From NCBI RefSeq assembly GCF_900102875.1, contig NZ_FNGH01000012.1:62001-126000 (forward strand): 64,000 nucleotides of DNA, in the 5' to 3' direction. The DNA is from Franzmannia pantelleriensis. Lineage in GTDB: Bacteria; Pseudomonadota; Gammaproteobacteria; Pseudomonadales; Halomonadaceae. The notes under the pieces are model-generated. The model made no database searches. It saw only the letters and a program-made list of their open reading frames with translations, and was not told the DNA's origin. Positions 36,261 to 46,090 of this stretch are shown piece by piece. The first letter of the stretch is position 1. Every line of letters begins with the position of its first letter. Position numbers and translations under genes: made by a program.

Positions 36261-36971
36261 CTAGCGCTCGACGCCCGGCGTGTCCCGCGGTACCAGGTCA
36301 GGCCGCCAGGCAAGCGACGCCTGCAGACGCCATAGCGTCTGGCCACTGGCGTGGTACTTGCGCTCGAACGGAGTGAGGTAGGCGTGTCCGGGATCGAAAG
36401 CCTCGATCGATGCCGCCACGCCGGTGACCTGACGCAGCGCCAGGCCGAACTCCTCGACATAGATCGCCCAGTTGGAGCGCAGTTCCAACTGTCCTCCCAG
36501 CGCCAGCAGATGCGGCAGCACCGGGTGGCCCTGCCAGCGCAGCTTGAGATGCACCGACTTGGGGTAGGGGTTGGGATACAGCAGGTAGTGGTACGCGGGC
36601 TGCCAGCCGGCGGCCAGCGCCAGCCGCCAGAAGTCGACCAGATCGGCACGTACCAGGTAGGCATTCTCCGGCAGCGGGCCGTGGTCCCGCGATAGGCGAT
36701 CGGCGCTGCGGTCGATACCCAACACCGCATGGCCAGGGTGTTGTACGGCGAGATGCCGGGTCGAGAGCCCCACCCCACAGCCGGCATCCAGCACCAGTGG
36801 CCTACCCTGATCGTCCAACCAGGCCTTAGCGGCCTCGAAGGCAATGCGGGTATGCTCGGCGATCGGCTTGCGCCAGGGGTGATCCAGGGCACGCTGCACG
36901 CGGCGCGACAGGTCATCATGAGGGCCGGTCTGGCGGGACAGAATGCGACGGGACTGTAACGGATGGGACAT
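36261..36971 (-). CDS. TrmB-like SAM-dependent methyltransferase
   Basis: Predicted methyltransferase of 236 residues. LVLDAGCGVGLSTRHLA is the SAM-binding glycine loop, and HYLLYPNPYPKSVHLKLRW corresponds to the catalytic stretch of tRNA (guanine-N7) methyltransferase TrmB. The match to TrmB is partial (for example NPYPKSVH instead of DPWHKKRH), so it may be a divergent paralogue. The start is unclear: ATG codons at 36971 and 37004 and further up to 37115 are possible and none has a good ribosome site. Confidence 0.65.
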   Translation of the reverse strand: MSHPLQSRRILSRQTGPHDDLSRRVQRALDHPWRKPIAEHTRIAFEAAKAWLDDQGRPLVLDAGCGVGLSTRHLAVQHPGHAVLGIDRSADRLSRDHGPLPENAYLVRADLVDFWRLALAAGWQPAYHYLLYPNPYPKSVHLKLRWQGHPVLPHLLALGGQLELRSNWAIYVEEFGLALRQVTGVAASIEAFDPGHAYLTPFERKYHASGQTLWRLQASLAWRPDLVPRDTPGVER

Positions 36972-37246
36972 GACGGCAGCAGGGGTGGCGGAATCAGCGG
37001 CCATGGTAGCAGCCCGCCGCGCAAAAAAACGGCGCATCCCGGAGGACACGCCAACTACCAACTCGTATGACTCAAACAGCCATCCCATCTTAGCGCCGCA
37101 GCGCACCATTTTCAAACATTTGTTTTAACATCGCGCTGGCGCCCGCTCATGGCGGCGGCATGACGCCACGCCGACCCCGGTGCTATCATCGCGCCATTCG
37201 ATAAAAAACGACTCGTAGACACCCACAGCACAACGAGGAACGCGGC

Positions 37247-39154
37247 TTGTCACAGTTACCGGTGATTGTCGGCATGGGCGGGGTCAACGCCGCCGGCAGA
37301 ACCTCGGGTCATCAGGCCTATCGTCGCACGGTGCTTGCTGCCCTGCACAAGGACGACCAGGAACAGACGCTGCTCGGCCTGGCCGCGATGATGCGCCTGG
37401 CGCAGCCGAGCGAGGACGATACCTGGCAGGACGCCAGCGGCGAGCCGCTGGACGCCGCGGCGCTGGTGGACCGCTACCGCCAACAGGTGCTGGATCACAC
37501 CCTGATTCGGCGCATCGAGGATCCGTGCTTCAACGAGGATGGCATTCCGGCCAACCGCCAGGCGCAACTGGCCATTGATGCACCGCTGACCTTTCGCGTG
37601 CGCCGCCGCCAACTGCCTGACGCCCTGCCCGACACCTGGCAGGTACGCGAGCTCGATCGTCATCAGCTCGAGGTCAGCGTCCCCGCCGGCACCCTCGACG
37701 TGATGCTGCCCGAGCGGCGTTCGGCCCAGGTACGTGCCGCCGGTCAGCTGCCCAGCGGCTTCGAGCCGAGTCGCTTCTACCGCAGCGTGCATCACCCGCG
37801 CGGGCTATCGATGAGCATCTTTGGCGCCTCCGACTGCCTCGGCCAGAGCGGCCTCGACTGGCAGTCACTGCATGACCGCCTCGACCCCGACGACATCGCG
37901 GTGTACGCCGGCAACTCCATCGGCCAGCTCGACGATCAGGGCTGGGGCGGGCTGCTCAAGAGCTACGTATCTGGCAATCGCGCCACCTCCAAGCAGATGC
38001 CGCTGGGCTATGGCCAGATGCCGGCCGACTTTCTCAACGCCTACGTGCTGGGCAGCGTCGGCGCCACCGGCGCGGTGCAGGGGGCCTGTGCGAGCTTTCT
38101 CTACAATCTGCGCCTGGGCGTCGATGACATTGCCAACGGCCGTCGCCGAGTGGTGATGGTGGGCACCGCCGACGCCCCGATCACCGCCGAGATCATCGAG
38201 GGCTTTCGCACCATGGGCGCGCTGGCTGACGACGACAGCCTCAAGGCACTGGATGCTCTGGCGCTGCTCACCGACGCCGACTATCAGCGCGCCTGCCGGC
38301 CATTTGCCCGCAACTGCGGTTTCACTATCGCCGAGGCTAGCCAGTTCGTACTGTTGATGGATGACGCCCTGGCGCTGGAGACCGGCGCCCAGATCCTCGG
38401 CGCGGTACCCGGCGTGTTCGTCAACGCCGACGGCTGGAAGCGTTCGATCTCGGCGCCGGGCATCGGCAACTATGTGACCCTGGGCAAGGCGGTGGCACTG
38501 GCCAACGCCATGCTGGGCAAGCAGGCGGTGCGTGAGCGCAGCTTCCTGCACGCCCACGGCACCAGCACGCCCAAGAACCGGGTCACCGAGTCCCACGTGT
38601 TCGACCGCATCGCCGCAGCCAATGGCATCGAGGACTGGCCAGTGGTGGCGGTCAAGGCCTTCGTCGGCCACTCGCAGGGCAGCGCGGCCGGTGACCAACT
38701 GGCCAGCGCGCTGGGCAGCTTTGCCTACGGCTGGCTGCCGGGCATCCCCACCCTGGATGCGGTGGCCGACGACGTTCATGCCGAACGGCTGCGTTTCTCG
38801 CGTGAACCCCAGGCCTTCGAGGCCGACGCCTGCTTCGTCAATGCCAAGGGCTTCGGCGGCAACAACGCCACCGGCCTGGTGCTGTCGCCGGCCGCCACCG
38901 AGCGGCTGCTGATCAAGCGCCACGGCGCCAGTGCCGTGGATGCATGGCGCACCCGCCGCGAAGCCACCCTGGCGATCAGCGCCACCTACGAGCGGCTCGC
39001 TGATCGCGGTCATTTCCGGGCGCTGTACCGTTTCGGTGAGGGCGTGCTGGAGGGGCCGGAGCTGACCATCAGCGCGGCGCAGATCGAGATCCCCGGCTAT
39101 GCGCAGCCGGTGTCGCTGGACGTCGACAACCCCTACGGCTCGCTCGACGACTGA
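37247..39154 (+). CDS. fabY: Beta-ketoacyl-ACP synthase of the FabY type
   Basis: Condensing enzyme of 635 residues, close to the length of FabY of Pseudomonas aeruginosa (about 634), which starts fatty acid synthesis by condensing acetyl-CoA with malonyl-ACP. The nucleophile cysteine is about residue 281 in QGACASFLYN. The two active-site histidines lie in HAHGTSTPKNR and VKAFVGHSQGSAAGDQ. The start is TTG, seven bases after GAGGAA, with no better ATG near. It stands before coaD and ferredoxin, divergent from the methyltransferase gene. FabF-like alternatives are much shorter. Confidence 0.85.
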   Translation: MSQLPVIVGMGGVNAAGRTSGHQAYRRTVLAALHKDDQEQTLLGLAAMMRLAQPSEDDTWQDASGEPLDAAALVDRYRQQVLDHTLIRRIEDPCFNEDGIPANRQAQLAIDAPLTFRVRRRQLPDALPDTWQVRELDRHQLEVSVPAGTLDVMLPERRSAQVRAAGQLPSGFEPSRFYRSVHHPRGLSMSIFGASDCLGQSGLDWQSLHDRLDPDDIAVYAGNSIGQLDDQGWGGLLKSYVSGNRATSKQMPLGYGQMPADFLNAYVLGSVGATGAVQGACASFLYNLRLGVDDIANGRRRVVMVGTADAPITAEIIEGFRTMGALADDDSLKALDALALLTDADYQRACRPFARNCGFTIAEASQFVLLMDDALALETGAQILGAVPGVFVNADGWKRSISAPGIGNYVTLGKAVALANAMLGKQAVRERSFLHAHGTSTPKNRVTESHVFDRIAAANGIEDWPVVAVKAFVGHSQGSAAGDQLASALGSFAYGWLPGIPTLDAVADDVHAERLRFSREPQAFEADACFVNAKGFGGNNATGLVLSPAATERLLIKRHGASAVDAWRTRREATLAISATYERLADRGHFRALYRFGEGVLEGPELTISAAQIEIPGYAQPVSLDVDNPYGSLDD

Positions 39155-39177
39155 GCGCCATCCATTCACTCGTTTAG

Positions 39178-39965
<788 letters not shown>

Positions 39966-40002
39966 GTCGTCAGGCAGCTCGCCCTCCGCCGCAAGGACGC
40001 CG

Positions 40003-41340
40003 ATGAGCTCCTCCTCAACGACCAGCCCCGACCGCCGCATCTGGCTGCTGGCCTGGCCGATCATTCTCTCCAATATCACCGTGCCGCTGCTGGGCCTGGT
40101 GGATACCGCCGTTGTCGGCCACCTTCCCGACTCGCGCTACCTGGCCGCGGTGACCCTCGGTGCGACCCTGTTCAGCTTTCTCTACTGGGGCTTCGGCTTC
40201 CTGCGCATGGGCACCACCGGCCTGACCTCCCAGGCGGTGGGCCGCGAGAACGACAGCGAGGTGCGCAACCTGCTGGGCCAATCGCTGCTGATGGCCGGCG
40301 GCATCGGCGTGGCGCTGATCGTGCTGTCGACGCCGCTGATCGAACTCGGCCTGTGGCTGCTCGACGGCAGCGAGGTGGCTACCGAGCTGGCCCGGGAGTA
40401 CGCCCAGATCCGCATTCTTTCGGCGCCGGCGGTGCTCGCCAACTACGCCATCCTAGGCTGGTTCCTGGGCCAGCAGAATGCCCGGGTAACGCTGGCTATC
40501 CTGGTGTTGACCAACAGTGTCAATATCGTGCTCGACCTGCTGTTCGTGGTCGGCCTGGGCATGACCAGCGACGGCGTGGCCTGGGCCACGGTGATCGCCG
40601 ACTACACTGCGCTGGCCTTCGGCGGCTGGCTAGTGCTGCGCCAGCTGCGCCTGCTGGATGGGCGTTTCCTGCGCCAGCGGCTGCTGGTGCTCTCCGCCTA
40701 CGCCGAGCTGTTCCAGGTCAATAGCCACCTGTTCGTGCGCACCCTGGGGCTGCTGTTCGCGATGGCCTTCTTTACCGCCCAGGGTGCCAGTCAAGGCGAT
40801 ACCGTGCTCGCCGCCAACGCCGTGCTGCTACAGTTCATCATGCTCACCTCCTACGCTCTGGACGGCTTCGCCCACGCCGCCGAGGCGCTGGTCGGCCGCT
40901 CGGTGGGGCGCCGCCGCTGGGACGAGTTCGGCGCGGCAGTGCGCGCCGCGGCACGCTTCTCGCTGATCGCCGCCGGTACTGCGTCACTGGCGTTCCTGTT
41001 AGGCGGGCAAGCACTGATCGCGCTGCTCACCGACCTCCCCGAGGTACGTGCCACGGCGGCCCAATACCTGCCGTGGATGATCTTCATGCCGCTGCTGGCG
41101 GTGTGGAGCTATCTGCTCGACGGCGTGTTCATCGGCGCTACCGCAACGCGTGAAATGCGCAACAGCATCTTCATTGCCCTGGCCGCCTACCTGCCGCTCT
41201 GGTGGCTGACCCAGGGGCTCGGCAACCACGGCCTGTGGCTGGCTTTCACCGCCTTCACCCTGGTGCGCTCGGCGATGCTTGGCGGCTACTACCTGCACTA
41301 CCGTCGTCAGCGTTGGAGACCCAGCGTTGACCCGGCCTGA
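40003..41340 (+). CDS. dinF: MATE-family efflux transporter (DinF type)
   Basis: Inner-membrane exporter of 445 residues with twelve predicted helices in two halves. The N-terminus PIILSNITVPLLGLVDTAVVG and GTTGLTSQAVGRENDSEV are typical of the DinF subgroup. Such proteins export drugs or oxidants with sodium or protons. It follows the ferredoxin gene by 37 bases and could be co-transcribed; the link between them is unknown. Confidence 0.87.
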   Translation: MSSSSTTSPDRRIWLLAWPIILSNITVPLLGLVDTAVVGHLPDSRYLAAVTLGATLFSFLYWGFGFLRMGTTGLTSQAVGRENDSEVRNLLGQSLLMAGGIGVALIVLSTPLIELGLWLLDGSEVATELAREYAQIRILSAPAVLANYAILGWFLGQQNARVTLAILVLTNSVNIVLDLLFVVGLGMTSDGVAWATVIADYTALAFGGWLVLRQLRLLDGRFLRQRLLVLSAYAELFQVNSHLFVRTLGLLFAMAFFTAQGASQGDTVLAANAVLLQFIMLTSYALDGFAHAAEALVGRSVGRRRWDEFGAAVRAAARFSLIAAGTASLAFLLGGQALIALLTDLPEVRATAAQYLPWMIFMPLLAVWSYLLDGVFIGATATREMRNSIFIALAAYLPLWWLTQGLGNHGLWLAFTAFTLVRSAMLGGYYLHYRRQRWRPSVDPA

Positions 41341-41403
41341 GCGGTCAAGTCAGGCTGAATACGCTAATTTGGATCCACCTAAACCAATAAAAGCGAACCT
41401 GCC

Positions 41404-42714
41404 ATGCTCAAGTTCCTGTCACGCCCTGCCGTCAGGCTAGTGGAGCGCTACCTTCCCGACCCCTACATCTTCGTGCTGCTACTGACCCTGATCGCCGCCA
41501 CCGCCGCGGTCGCCGTGGAGCGCCAGACGCCGCTGGCGGTGATGCGCTTCTGGGGCGACGGCTTCTGGGGGTTGCTGGAATTCTCGATGCAGATGCTGCT
41601 GGTGCTGGTCACCGGCTTTATGCTGGCCAGCTCGCCGCCGGTCAAGCGGCTGCTCGAGCGGCTGGCCGGCAAGGCCAAGAATGCCGGCGGTGCGATCCTG
41701 CTAGTCACCGTGGTGTCGCTGGCCGCCAGCTGGATCAACTGGGGCTTCGGGCTGGTTGTCGGGGCACTGTTCGCCAAGGAGCTGGCACGCCAGATTCGCG
41801 TCGACTACCGGTTGCTGATCGCCAGCGCCTACTCGGGCTTCGTCGTCTGGCATGGCGGCCTGGCCGGCTCGATCCCTCTGACCATCGCCACCGACGGGCA
41901 CTTCAGCGTCGAGCAGATCGGCGTAGTCGGCACCGGCAGTACCATCTTCTCGCTCTTCAACCTGGCGATCGTGGCGTGCCTGTTCGTGGCCGTGCCGCTG
42001 GTCAACCGCATGATGCTGCCCGACGACAAGGACAGCGTCTACGTCGACGCCGCCCAGCTCGACGATACGCCACCGGCACGCAGCCGCATCACGCGACCCG
42101 CCGAGCGCCTCGAGAACAGCCAGGCACTGGCCTGGCTGGTGGGTATCCCCGGGCTGATCTTCCTCGCCGACCACTTCCTGCTGCGTGGCGGTAGCCTCAA
42201 CCTGAATATCGTCAACTTCCTGTTTCTGTTCCTGGCCATCGTTCTGCACCGCACACCGCGGCGCCTGCTCGACTGCCTGCACGAGGCGATCAAGGGCGGC
42301 GCCGGCATCGTCATCCAGTTCCCCTTCTACGCCGGGATCATGGCGATCATGGTCGAATCGGGCCTGGCCCAGAGCATGTCTGAGGGGCTGGTGTCGTTCG
42401 CCACCGAGACCTCGCTGCCGTTCTGGTCGTTCATCAGCGCCGGCATCGTCAACCTGTTCGTGCCCTCCGGCGGTGGCCAGTGGGCGGTCCAGGCGCCGGT
42501 AATGCTGCCTGCCGCCGAGGCGCTGGGCGCCGATGTCTCACGTATCGCCATGGCGGTGGCCTGGGGCGATGCCTGGACCAACCTGCTGCAGCCGTTCTGG
42601 GCGCTGCCGGTGCTGGCCATCGCCGGCCTCAAGGCCAAGGACATCATGGGCTTCTGCCTGATCCAGCTGTTCGTCACCGGGGCGATCATCTCGGTGGGGC
42701 TTACCTGGTTCTAA
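41404..42714 (+). CDS. atoE: Short-chain fatty acid transporter (AtoE type)
   Basis: Membrane carrier of 436 residues with about twelve helices. RYLPDPYIFVLLLTLIAA near residue 15 and ASWINWGFGLVVGALFAKE near 109-127 match the AtoE family. FVPSGGGQWAVQAPVMLPAA near 356-375 is its C-terminal signature. It should take up short-chain fatty acids such as butyrate or acetoacetate. No ato genes for their breakdown are seen in the window, so it stands alone here. Confidence 0.87.
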   Translation: MLKFLSRPAVRLVERYLPDPYIFVLLLTLIAATAAVAVERQTPLAVMRFWGDGFWGLLEFSMQMLLVLVTGFMLASSPPVKRLLERLAGKAKNAGGAILLVTVVSLAASWINWGFGLVVGALFAKELARQIRVDYRLLIASAYSGFVVWHGGLAGSIPLTIATDGHFSVEQIGVVGTGSTIFSLFNLAIVACLFVAVPLVNRMMLPDDKDSVYVDAAQLDDTPPARSRITRPAERLENSQALAWLVGIPGLIFLADHFLLRGGSLNLNIVNFLFLFLAIVLHRTPRRLLDCLHEAIKGGAGIVIQFPFYAGIMAIMVESGLAQSMSEGLVSFATETSLPFWSFISAGIVNLFVPSGGGQWAVQAPVMLPAAEALGADVSRIAMAVAWGDAWTNLLQPFWALPVLAIAGLKAKDIMGFCLIQLFVTGAIISVGLTWF

Positions 42715-42780
42715 TACTGTCGCGCGCATATTTGCGCTTACTAAGCAGCGCCTTGAAACGTCTCATGTTTCTTAGGCACT

Positions 42781-42811
42781 CCCATCACCTCACTCAGCGC
42801 GAGGTGATGGG
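42781..42811. terminator. Hairpin between two convergent genes
   Basis: CCCATCACCTC pairs perfectly with GAGGTGATGGG around a nine-base loop. It lies between the ends of atoE and the RidA gene and could end both transcripts, though no long T run is present. Confidence 0.6.
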
Positions 42812-42833
42812 TTAATGCCAAAGCATCCAACCG

Positions 42834-43178
42834 CTACTTGGCGGCGGTGACCACCAGCTCCAGCAGTACGTTATCGCCTAGGTCGGCGACCCCCAAAGTC
42901 GCCCTGGCAGGCAGGTGTTCTGGATCAAACCACTGAGTCCAGACGTCATTCATCCCTTTCTTCAAAGACAGGTCAGCTACGTAAGCCGTGGCCGACACGA
43001 TGCATTCCTTGTTGGTTCCGGCTTCAGCGAGATAGCTCTCCAGTTTGTCCAACACCTGCTGGGTCTGGCCTGCCATGTCCATGCTGAGATCATCAGCGAT
43101 GATGCCACCGAAGAACACAAAGCCATTGGCCGCAACGGCACGGTGCATGATGGGGGTACGGATACTGCGTTCGATCAT
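42834..43178 (-). CDS. RidA-family enamine/imine deaminase
   Basis: Protein of 114 residues of the RidA/YjgF family, which hydrolyses reactive imines or enamines made by PLP or flavin enzymes. FVFFGGIIADD, GQTQQVLDKLESYLAEAG and AYVADLS are family marks, and the usual arginine is present in PARATLGVADL near residue 93. The ATG follows AGGAG. It is the last gene of the opine-oxidase-like operon, whose flavin enzymes should release imines, so the role fits well. Confidence 0.85.
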   Translation of the reverse strand: MIERSIRTPIMHRAVAANGFVFFGGIIADDLSMDMAGQTQQVLDKLESYLAEAGTNKECIVSATAYVADLSLKKGMNDVWTQWFDPEHLPARATLGVADLGDNVLLELVVTAAK

Positions 43179-43224
43179 GTGATCAACTCCTGTGATTGCC
43201 TGTCTACAGGCGTGGTGTCGCTCT

Positions 43225-43240
43225 TTTCGGCATGCCGAAA
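43225..43240. promoter_or_regulatory. Perfect 16-base palindrome between the FAD gene and the RidA gene
   Basis: TTTCGGCATGCCGAAA, within a longer imperfect repeat starting CTC and ending GAG, lies 35 bases after the FAD oxidoreductase gene and 46 bases before RidA. It may be an operator, a partial terminator or an RNA processing hairpin. Confidence 0.4.
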
Positions 43241-43275
43241 GGAGAGCAAGATGGGGCATGTGGCAAATCAACGCA

Positions 43276-44397
43276 TCAGTCTGCGGAGCGATAGCCCTGA
43301 AAGCGCGTGATGGAAAATGGCTGGATCGGGTAGGCCGGCTGCCGCCCCATAGCCAGGTCGGCGACGATCTCCCCGGAGATGGGACTTAATTGAAAACCGT
43401 GAGCCGAGAAGCCGAAGGCATGAATTACGTTCTCGAATGTACTGCTCGGACTCAATACTGGGATCTGGTCCGGCATGACAGCTTCTATCCCTGCCCAGGT
43501 GCGGACAATGCGCGCCTCATGCATGAAGGGGAACAGGCTCAATACGGTGTCGGCATTGTCCGCCAGTCCTCCCAGACAGGTCTCGGCAACCTGGCGTCGC
43601 GAATCGACTTCTCCCCGGACGCCTCCGCCGATCAGCACGGTGCCGTTTTCAAACTGCTTGAAGGAGAGAGGCCTGGATGTTGCTCCAATAACCGGGCCGA
43701 GAAATGGCTTCAGTCGCTCAGTAATCATCAGCATCGGCGCCTCGGCGGCGAGAGGTACCGGCTCGTCCAGCCACTCGCAAAGCGTACCGGCCCAAGCACC
43801 CGCGCAGTTGATGAGGATGTCGGCAGAGAAACGCTGGCGTCCCGCCTGAACCCTCCAGCCGCTGCCATGGGCTTCCAGGCCGGTGACAGCCACGCCTTCG
43901 ACGAAACTCACACCCTGCCGTTGCGCCTGGCGTCGCCATGCTGTCACCGTACGATAGGGATTGGCATAACCATCACCATCGCAGGCAAGTCCGCCTGGGC
44001 AATGGGGAGACAGAGCCGGCACGCGCTGACGTAGCTCGTCGCGAGTAATGAGATACTCGTGGTCGAATCCCAGAGCACGAACCTGCCGCTCACGCTCGGC
44101 CAGCGTCTCCAGATCGGCGCCATTCTCGGCAACCTTGATCTGCCCCACCGGGCGAAAATCACAGTCGTCACCGACCACCTCGGCCATGCGCTGCCAGCGT
44201 TCCCAAGCCGCCATGGCCAAGGGGATCTCCGCAGGATCCCTGCCTAACCGTCGCACACCACCGGCATTAACGCCCGAGGCGTGCCGACCGGCATACTCCT
44301 TGTCGATCACCGTGACTCGATGGCCCTGGGCACTGAGGTGGACAGCGGCACTACAACCATGGAGACCTGCCCCGACGATGACGATCCGGGCACTCAT
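43276..44397 (-). CDS. FAD-dependent oxidoreductase, D-amino acid oxidase family (second beta-like subunit)
   Basis: Flavoprotein of 373 residues of the DAO family. The FAD-binding GAGLHG loop is at residues 9-14, and the C-terminal GIEAVMPDQIPVL and AFGFSAHGFQLSPISGE close the fold. It is similar in type to OoxB/HcnC subunits and to glycine or sarcosine oxidases. Its start overlaps the stop of the upstream gene by four bases (ATGA). It is the second such FAD protein in the operon; the other is at 46065-47183. The substrate is unknown. Confidence 0.8.
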   Translation of the reverse strand: MSARIVIVGAGLHGCSAAVHLSAQGHRVTVIDKEYAGRHASGVNAGGVRRLGRDPAEIPLAMAAWERWQRMAEVVGDDCDFRPVGQIKVAENGADLETLAERERQVRALGFDHEYLITRDELRQRVPALSPHCPGGLACDGDGYANPYRTVTAWRRQAQRQGVSFVEGVAVTGLEAHGSGWRVQAGRQRFSADILINCAGAWAGTLCEWLDEPVPLAAEAPMLMITERLKPFLGPVIGATSRPLSFKQFENGTVLIGGGVRGEVDSRRQVAETCLGGLADNADTVLSLFPFMHEARIVRTWAGIEAVMPDQIPVLSPSSTFENVIHAFGFSAHGFQLSPISGEIVADLAMGRQPAYPIQPFSITRFQGYRSAD

Positions 44398-45788
44398 CCC
44401 GAAGTATCCTCAGCGGCTGTTGCCAGTTGCCCCAGGGTAATGGGTTTGAAGGGGGGGCGAAGGCGGTAGTAACCCGTCTCGGCAACGCTCTGCCCGTTGG
44501 CATCGGCCAACAGCTCGCTGACCGTCAGGCCACACATGCGCCCCTGGCAGGGCCCCATACCACACCGGGTGAAGGACTTGGTCTGGTTGGGGCCACGACA
44601 CCCCTGCTCGGCCATGCGGCGAACTTCACCGGCGGTAACCTCTTCGCAACGACACACCAGCGTCTCGTCCTCAGGTAGCCGCCAATGCACTGCCGGTCGG
44701 TAGAGGACGTCGAGGAAAGGACGAATAGCCGTTTCTCGCGCCAAGTCACGACGCAGCCGTTTCACTTCCCCGTGGATCTTGTCTTCACTCACACGGCCGA
44801 GCGCAATGGCGGCTCCCAACCCTGCCAGCTGTCCCTGCATCGCCGAGGCCTTGGCACCCACGATGCCGCCGGCATCTCCAGCGACTGCGACCCCCTCAAC
44901 ATCTGTCGCCAGCCAGGGGTCTCTGCGCGGCTGCCAGGCCAGTTGCCGCTCGTCCCAGTCATGGGCACAGTCGAGGGCCCGCGTGACCTGCGTATTCGGC
45001 ACTACCCCCTGATGCAACAGCAGCAGCGGAGTTGTCAGGCAGTGCCACTCAGGATCGTTGCCGCATTGCCAGCGGACTCGCTCCAATCGGTCTTCGCCTT
45101 CGGCTTCCAGCGCCGTCACATGCCGAACATGCCTGACGCCAGCACGCCTCAGTTCGGCCAATAGTCCCAAACCCTTGAGCAGGGTCCGTGAATTACGTAG
45201 CGCACCGGGCAGTAGCGGGAGCGCATCCCAGTATTGCCCCGCCGGCGTGGTATCGAGCAAAGCTGCAATGGGAATCCCGGCGCGCAGATATTGCACGGCC
45301 AGCAGCAACAAAAGTGGCCCACAGCCAGCGAGCACTACCGGTGCCGAGGGCGCCAAGCCAGCACTCTTGAGCAGTATCTGACCGCTTCCGGCCGTCATGA
45401 CTCCGGGCAACGTCCAGCCCGGGATCGGGAAGGGCCGTTCCATGGCACCATGGGCGAGAATGACGTGGCGGGCTTGCACCATCGAAGCATGCCCCCCCTG
45501 GAGGAGCCCGACCTCGAGTCGCCGGGTGAGCTGCCAAAGGGTAGTACCAGGACGATAGTCGATGCGCGGATCATCCAGCCCATCTACCAGCGCCTTACCA
45601 TGCCAATAGTCATCACCCAGAATCCGCCGCTCCTTGAGCGGTGTCGACTCAATCGAACGATAGATCTGTCCGCCAGGTGCCGGCTGCTCATCGACCACCA
45701 GCGCGGTAATGCCATAGGCCACGGCAGTGGCGGCAGCGGCCATACCGGCTGGCCCGCTGCCGAGTATCACCAGGTCATGAGTCGTCAT
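44394..45788 (-). CDS. OoxA/HcnB-like NAD(P)/FAD oxidoreductase subunit
   Basis: Alpha-type subunit of 464 residues. A pyridine-nucleotide-disulfide-type FAD fold starts with LGSGPAG at residues 9-15. The C-terminal part has a BFD-like [2Fe-2S] domain with cysteines in CRCEEVTAGE, CRGPNQ and CGMGPCQGRMCG. This matches opine oxidase OoxA, HcnB, and the alpha subunit of dye-linked proline or hydroxyproline dehydrogenases. The ATG overlaps the end of the small [2Fe-2S] gene. A frame upstream is open but is in the wrong register for that gene. Confidence 0.85.
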   Translation of the reverse strand: MTTHDLVILGSGPAGMAAAATAVAYGITALVVDEQPAPGGQIYRSIESTPLKERRILGDDYWHGKALVDGLDDPRIDYRPGTTLWQLTRRLEVGLLQGGHASMVQARHVILAHGAMERPFPIPGWTLPGVMTAGSGQILLKSAGLAPSAPVVLAGCGPLLLLLAVQYLRAGIPIAALLDTTPAGQYWDALPLLPGALRNSRTLLKGLGLLAELRRAGVRHVRHVTALEAEGEDRLERVRWQCGNDPEWHCLTTPLLLLHQGVVPNTQVTRALDCAHDWDERQLAWQPRRDPWLATDVEGVAVAGDAGGIVGAKASAMQGQLAGLGAAIALGRVSEDKIHGEVKRLRRDLARETAIRPFLDVLYRPAVHWRLPEDETLVCRCEEVTAGEVRRMAEQGCRGPNQTKSFTRCGMGPCQGRMCGLTVSELLADANGQSVAETGYYRLRPPFKPITLGQLATAAEDTSG

Positions 45789-46090
45789 CAGCCGAGTCTC
45801 CTTGCGCCGTGTTGCGAACGGATCTGCATGCCGTCCTTTACAAGGACCTGGCAACCCTGGACATTGGGAATGTCGTCCACCTCGACCAGACACTCGAAAC
45901 AGACCCCCATCATGCAGTAGGGCCCCCTCGGGGATCCGCTCACCGGCGTGGTACGACATGCCTCGACGCCGGCCGAGAGCAGCGCCGCTGCAATGGTATC
46001 GCCATCCTGGGCAGTGACCTGTCGGCCATCGAAGTACACGATCACTGTCTTCTGTGCAGGTGCATCAGGCAGGGATAACCGTTTGAACAT
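45788..46090 (-). CDS. Small (2Fe-2S) subunit, HcnA/OoxC type
   Basis: Ferredoxin-like subunit of 100 residues. The cysteine set is C45 with CMMGVCFECLVEV near residues 59-71 and a final cysteine near 79, as in HcnA and the gamma subunit of opine or hydroxyproline dehydrogenases. It passes electrons between the flavin subunits. Its N-terminus overlaps the end of the FAD gene upstream by 26 bases and its stop overlaps the next start, showing tight coupling. Confidence 0.85.
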   Translation of the reverse strand: MFKRLSLPDAPAQKTVIVYFDGRQVTAQDGDTIAAALLSAGVEACRTTPVSGSPRGPYCMMGVCFECLVEVDDIPNVQGCQVLVKDGMQIRSQHGARRLG

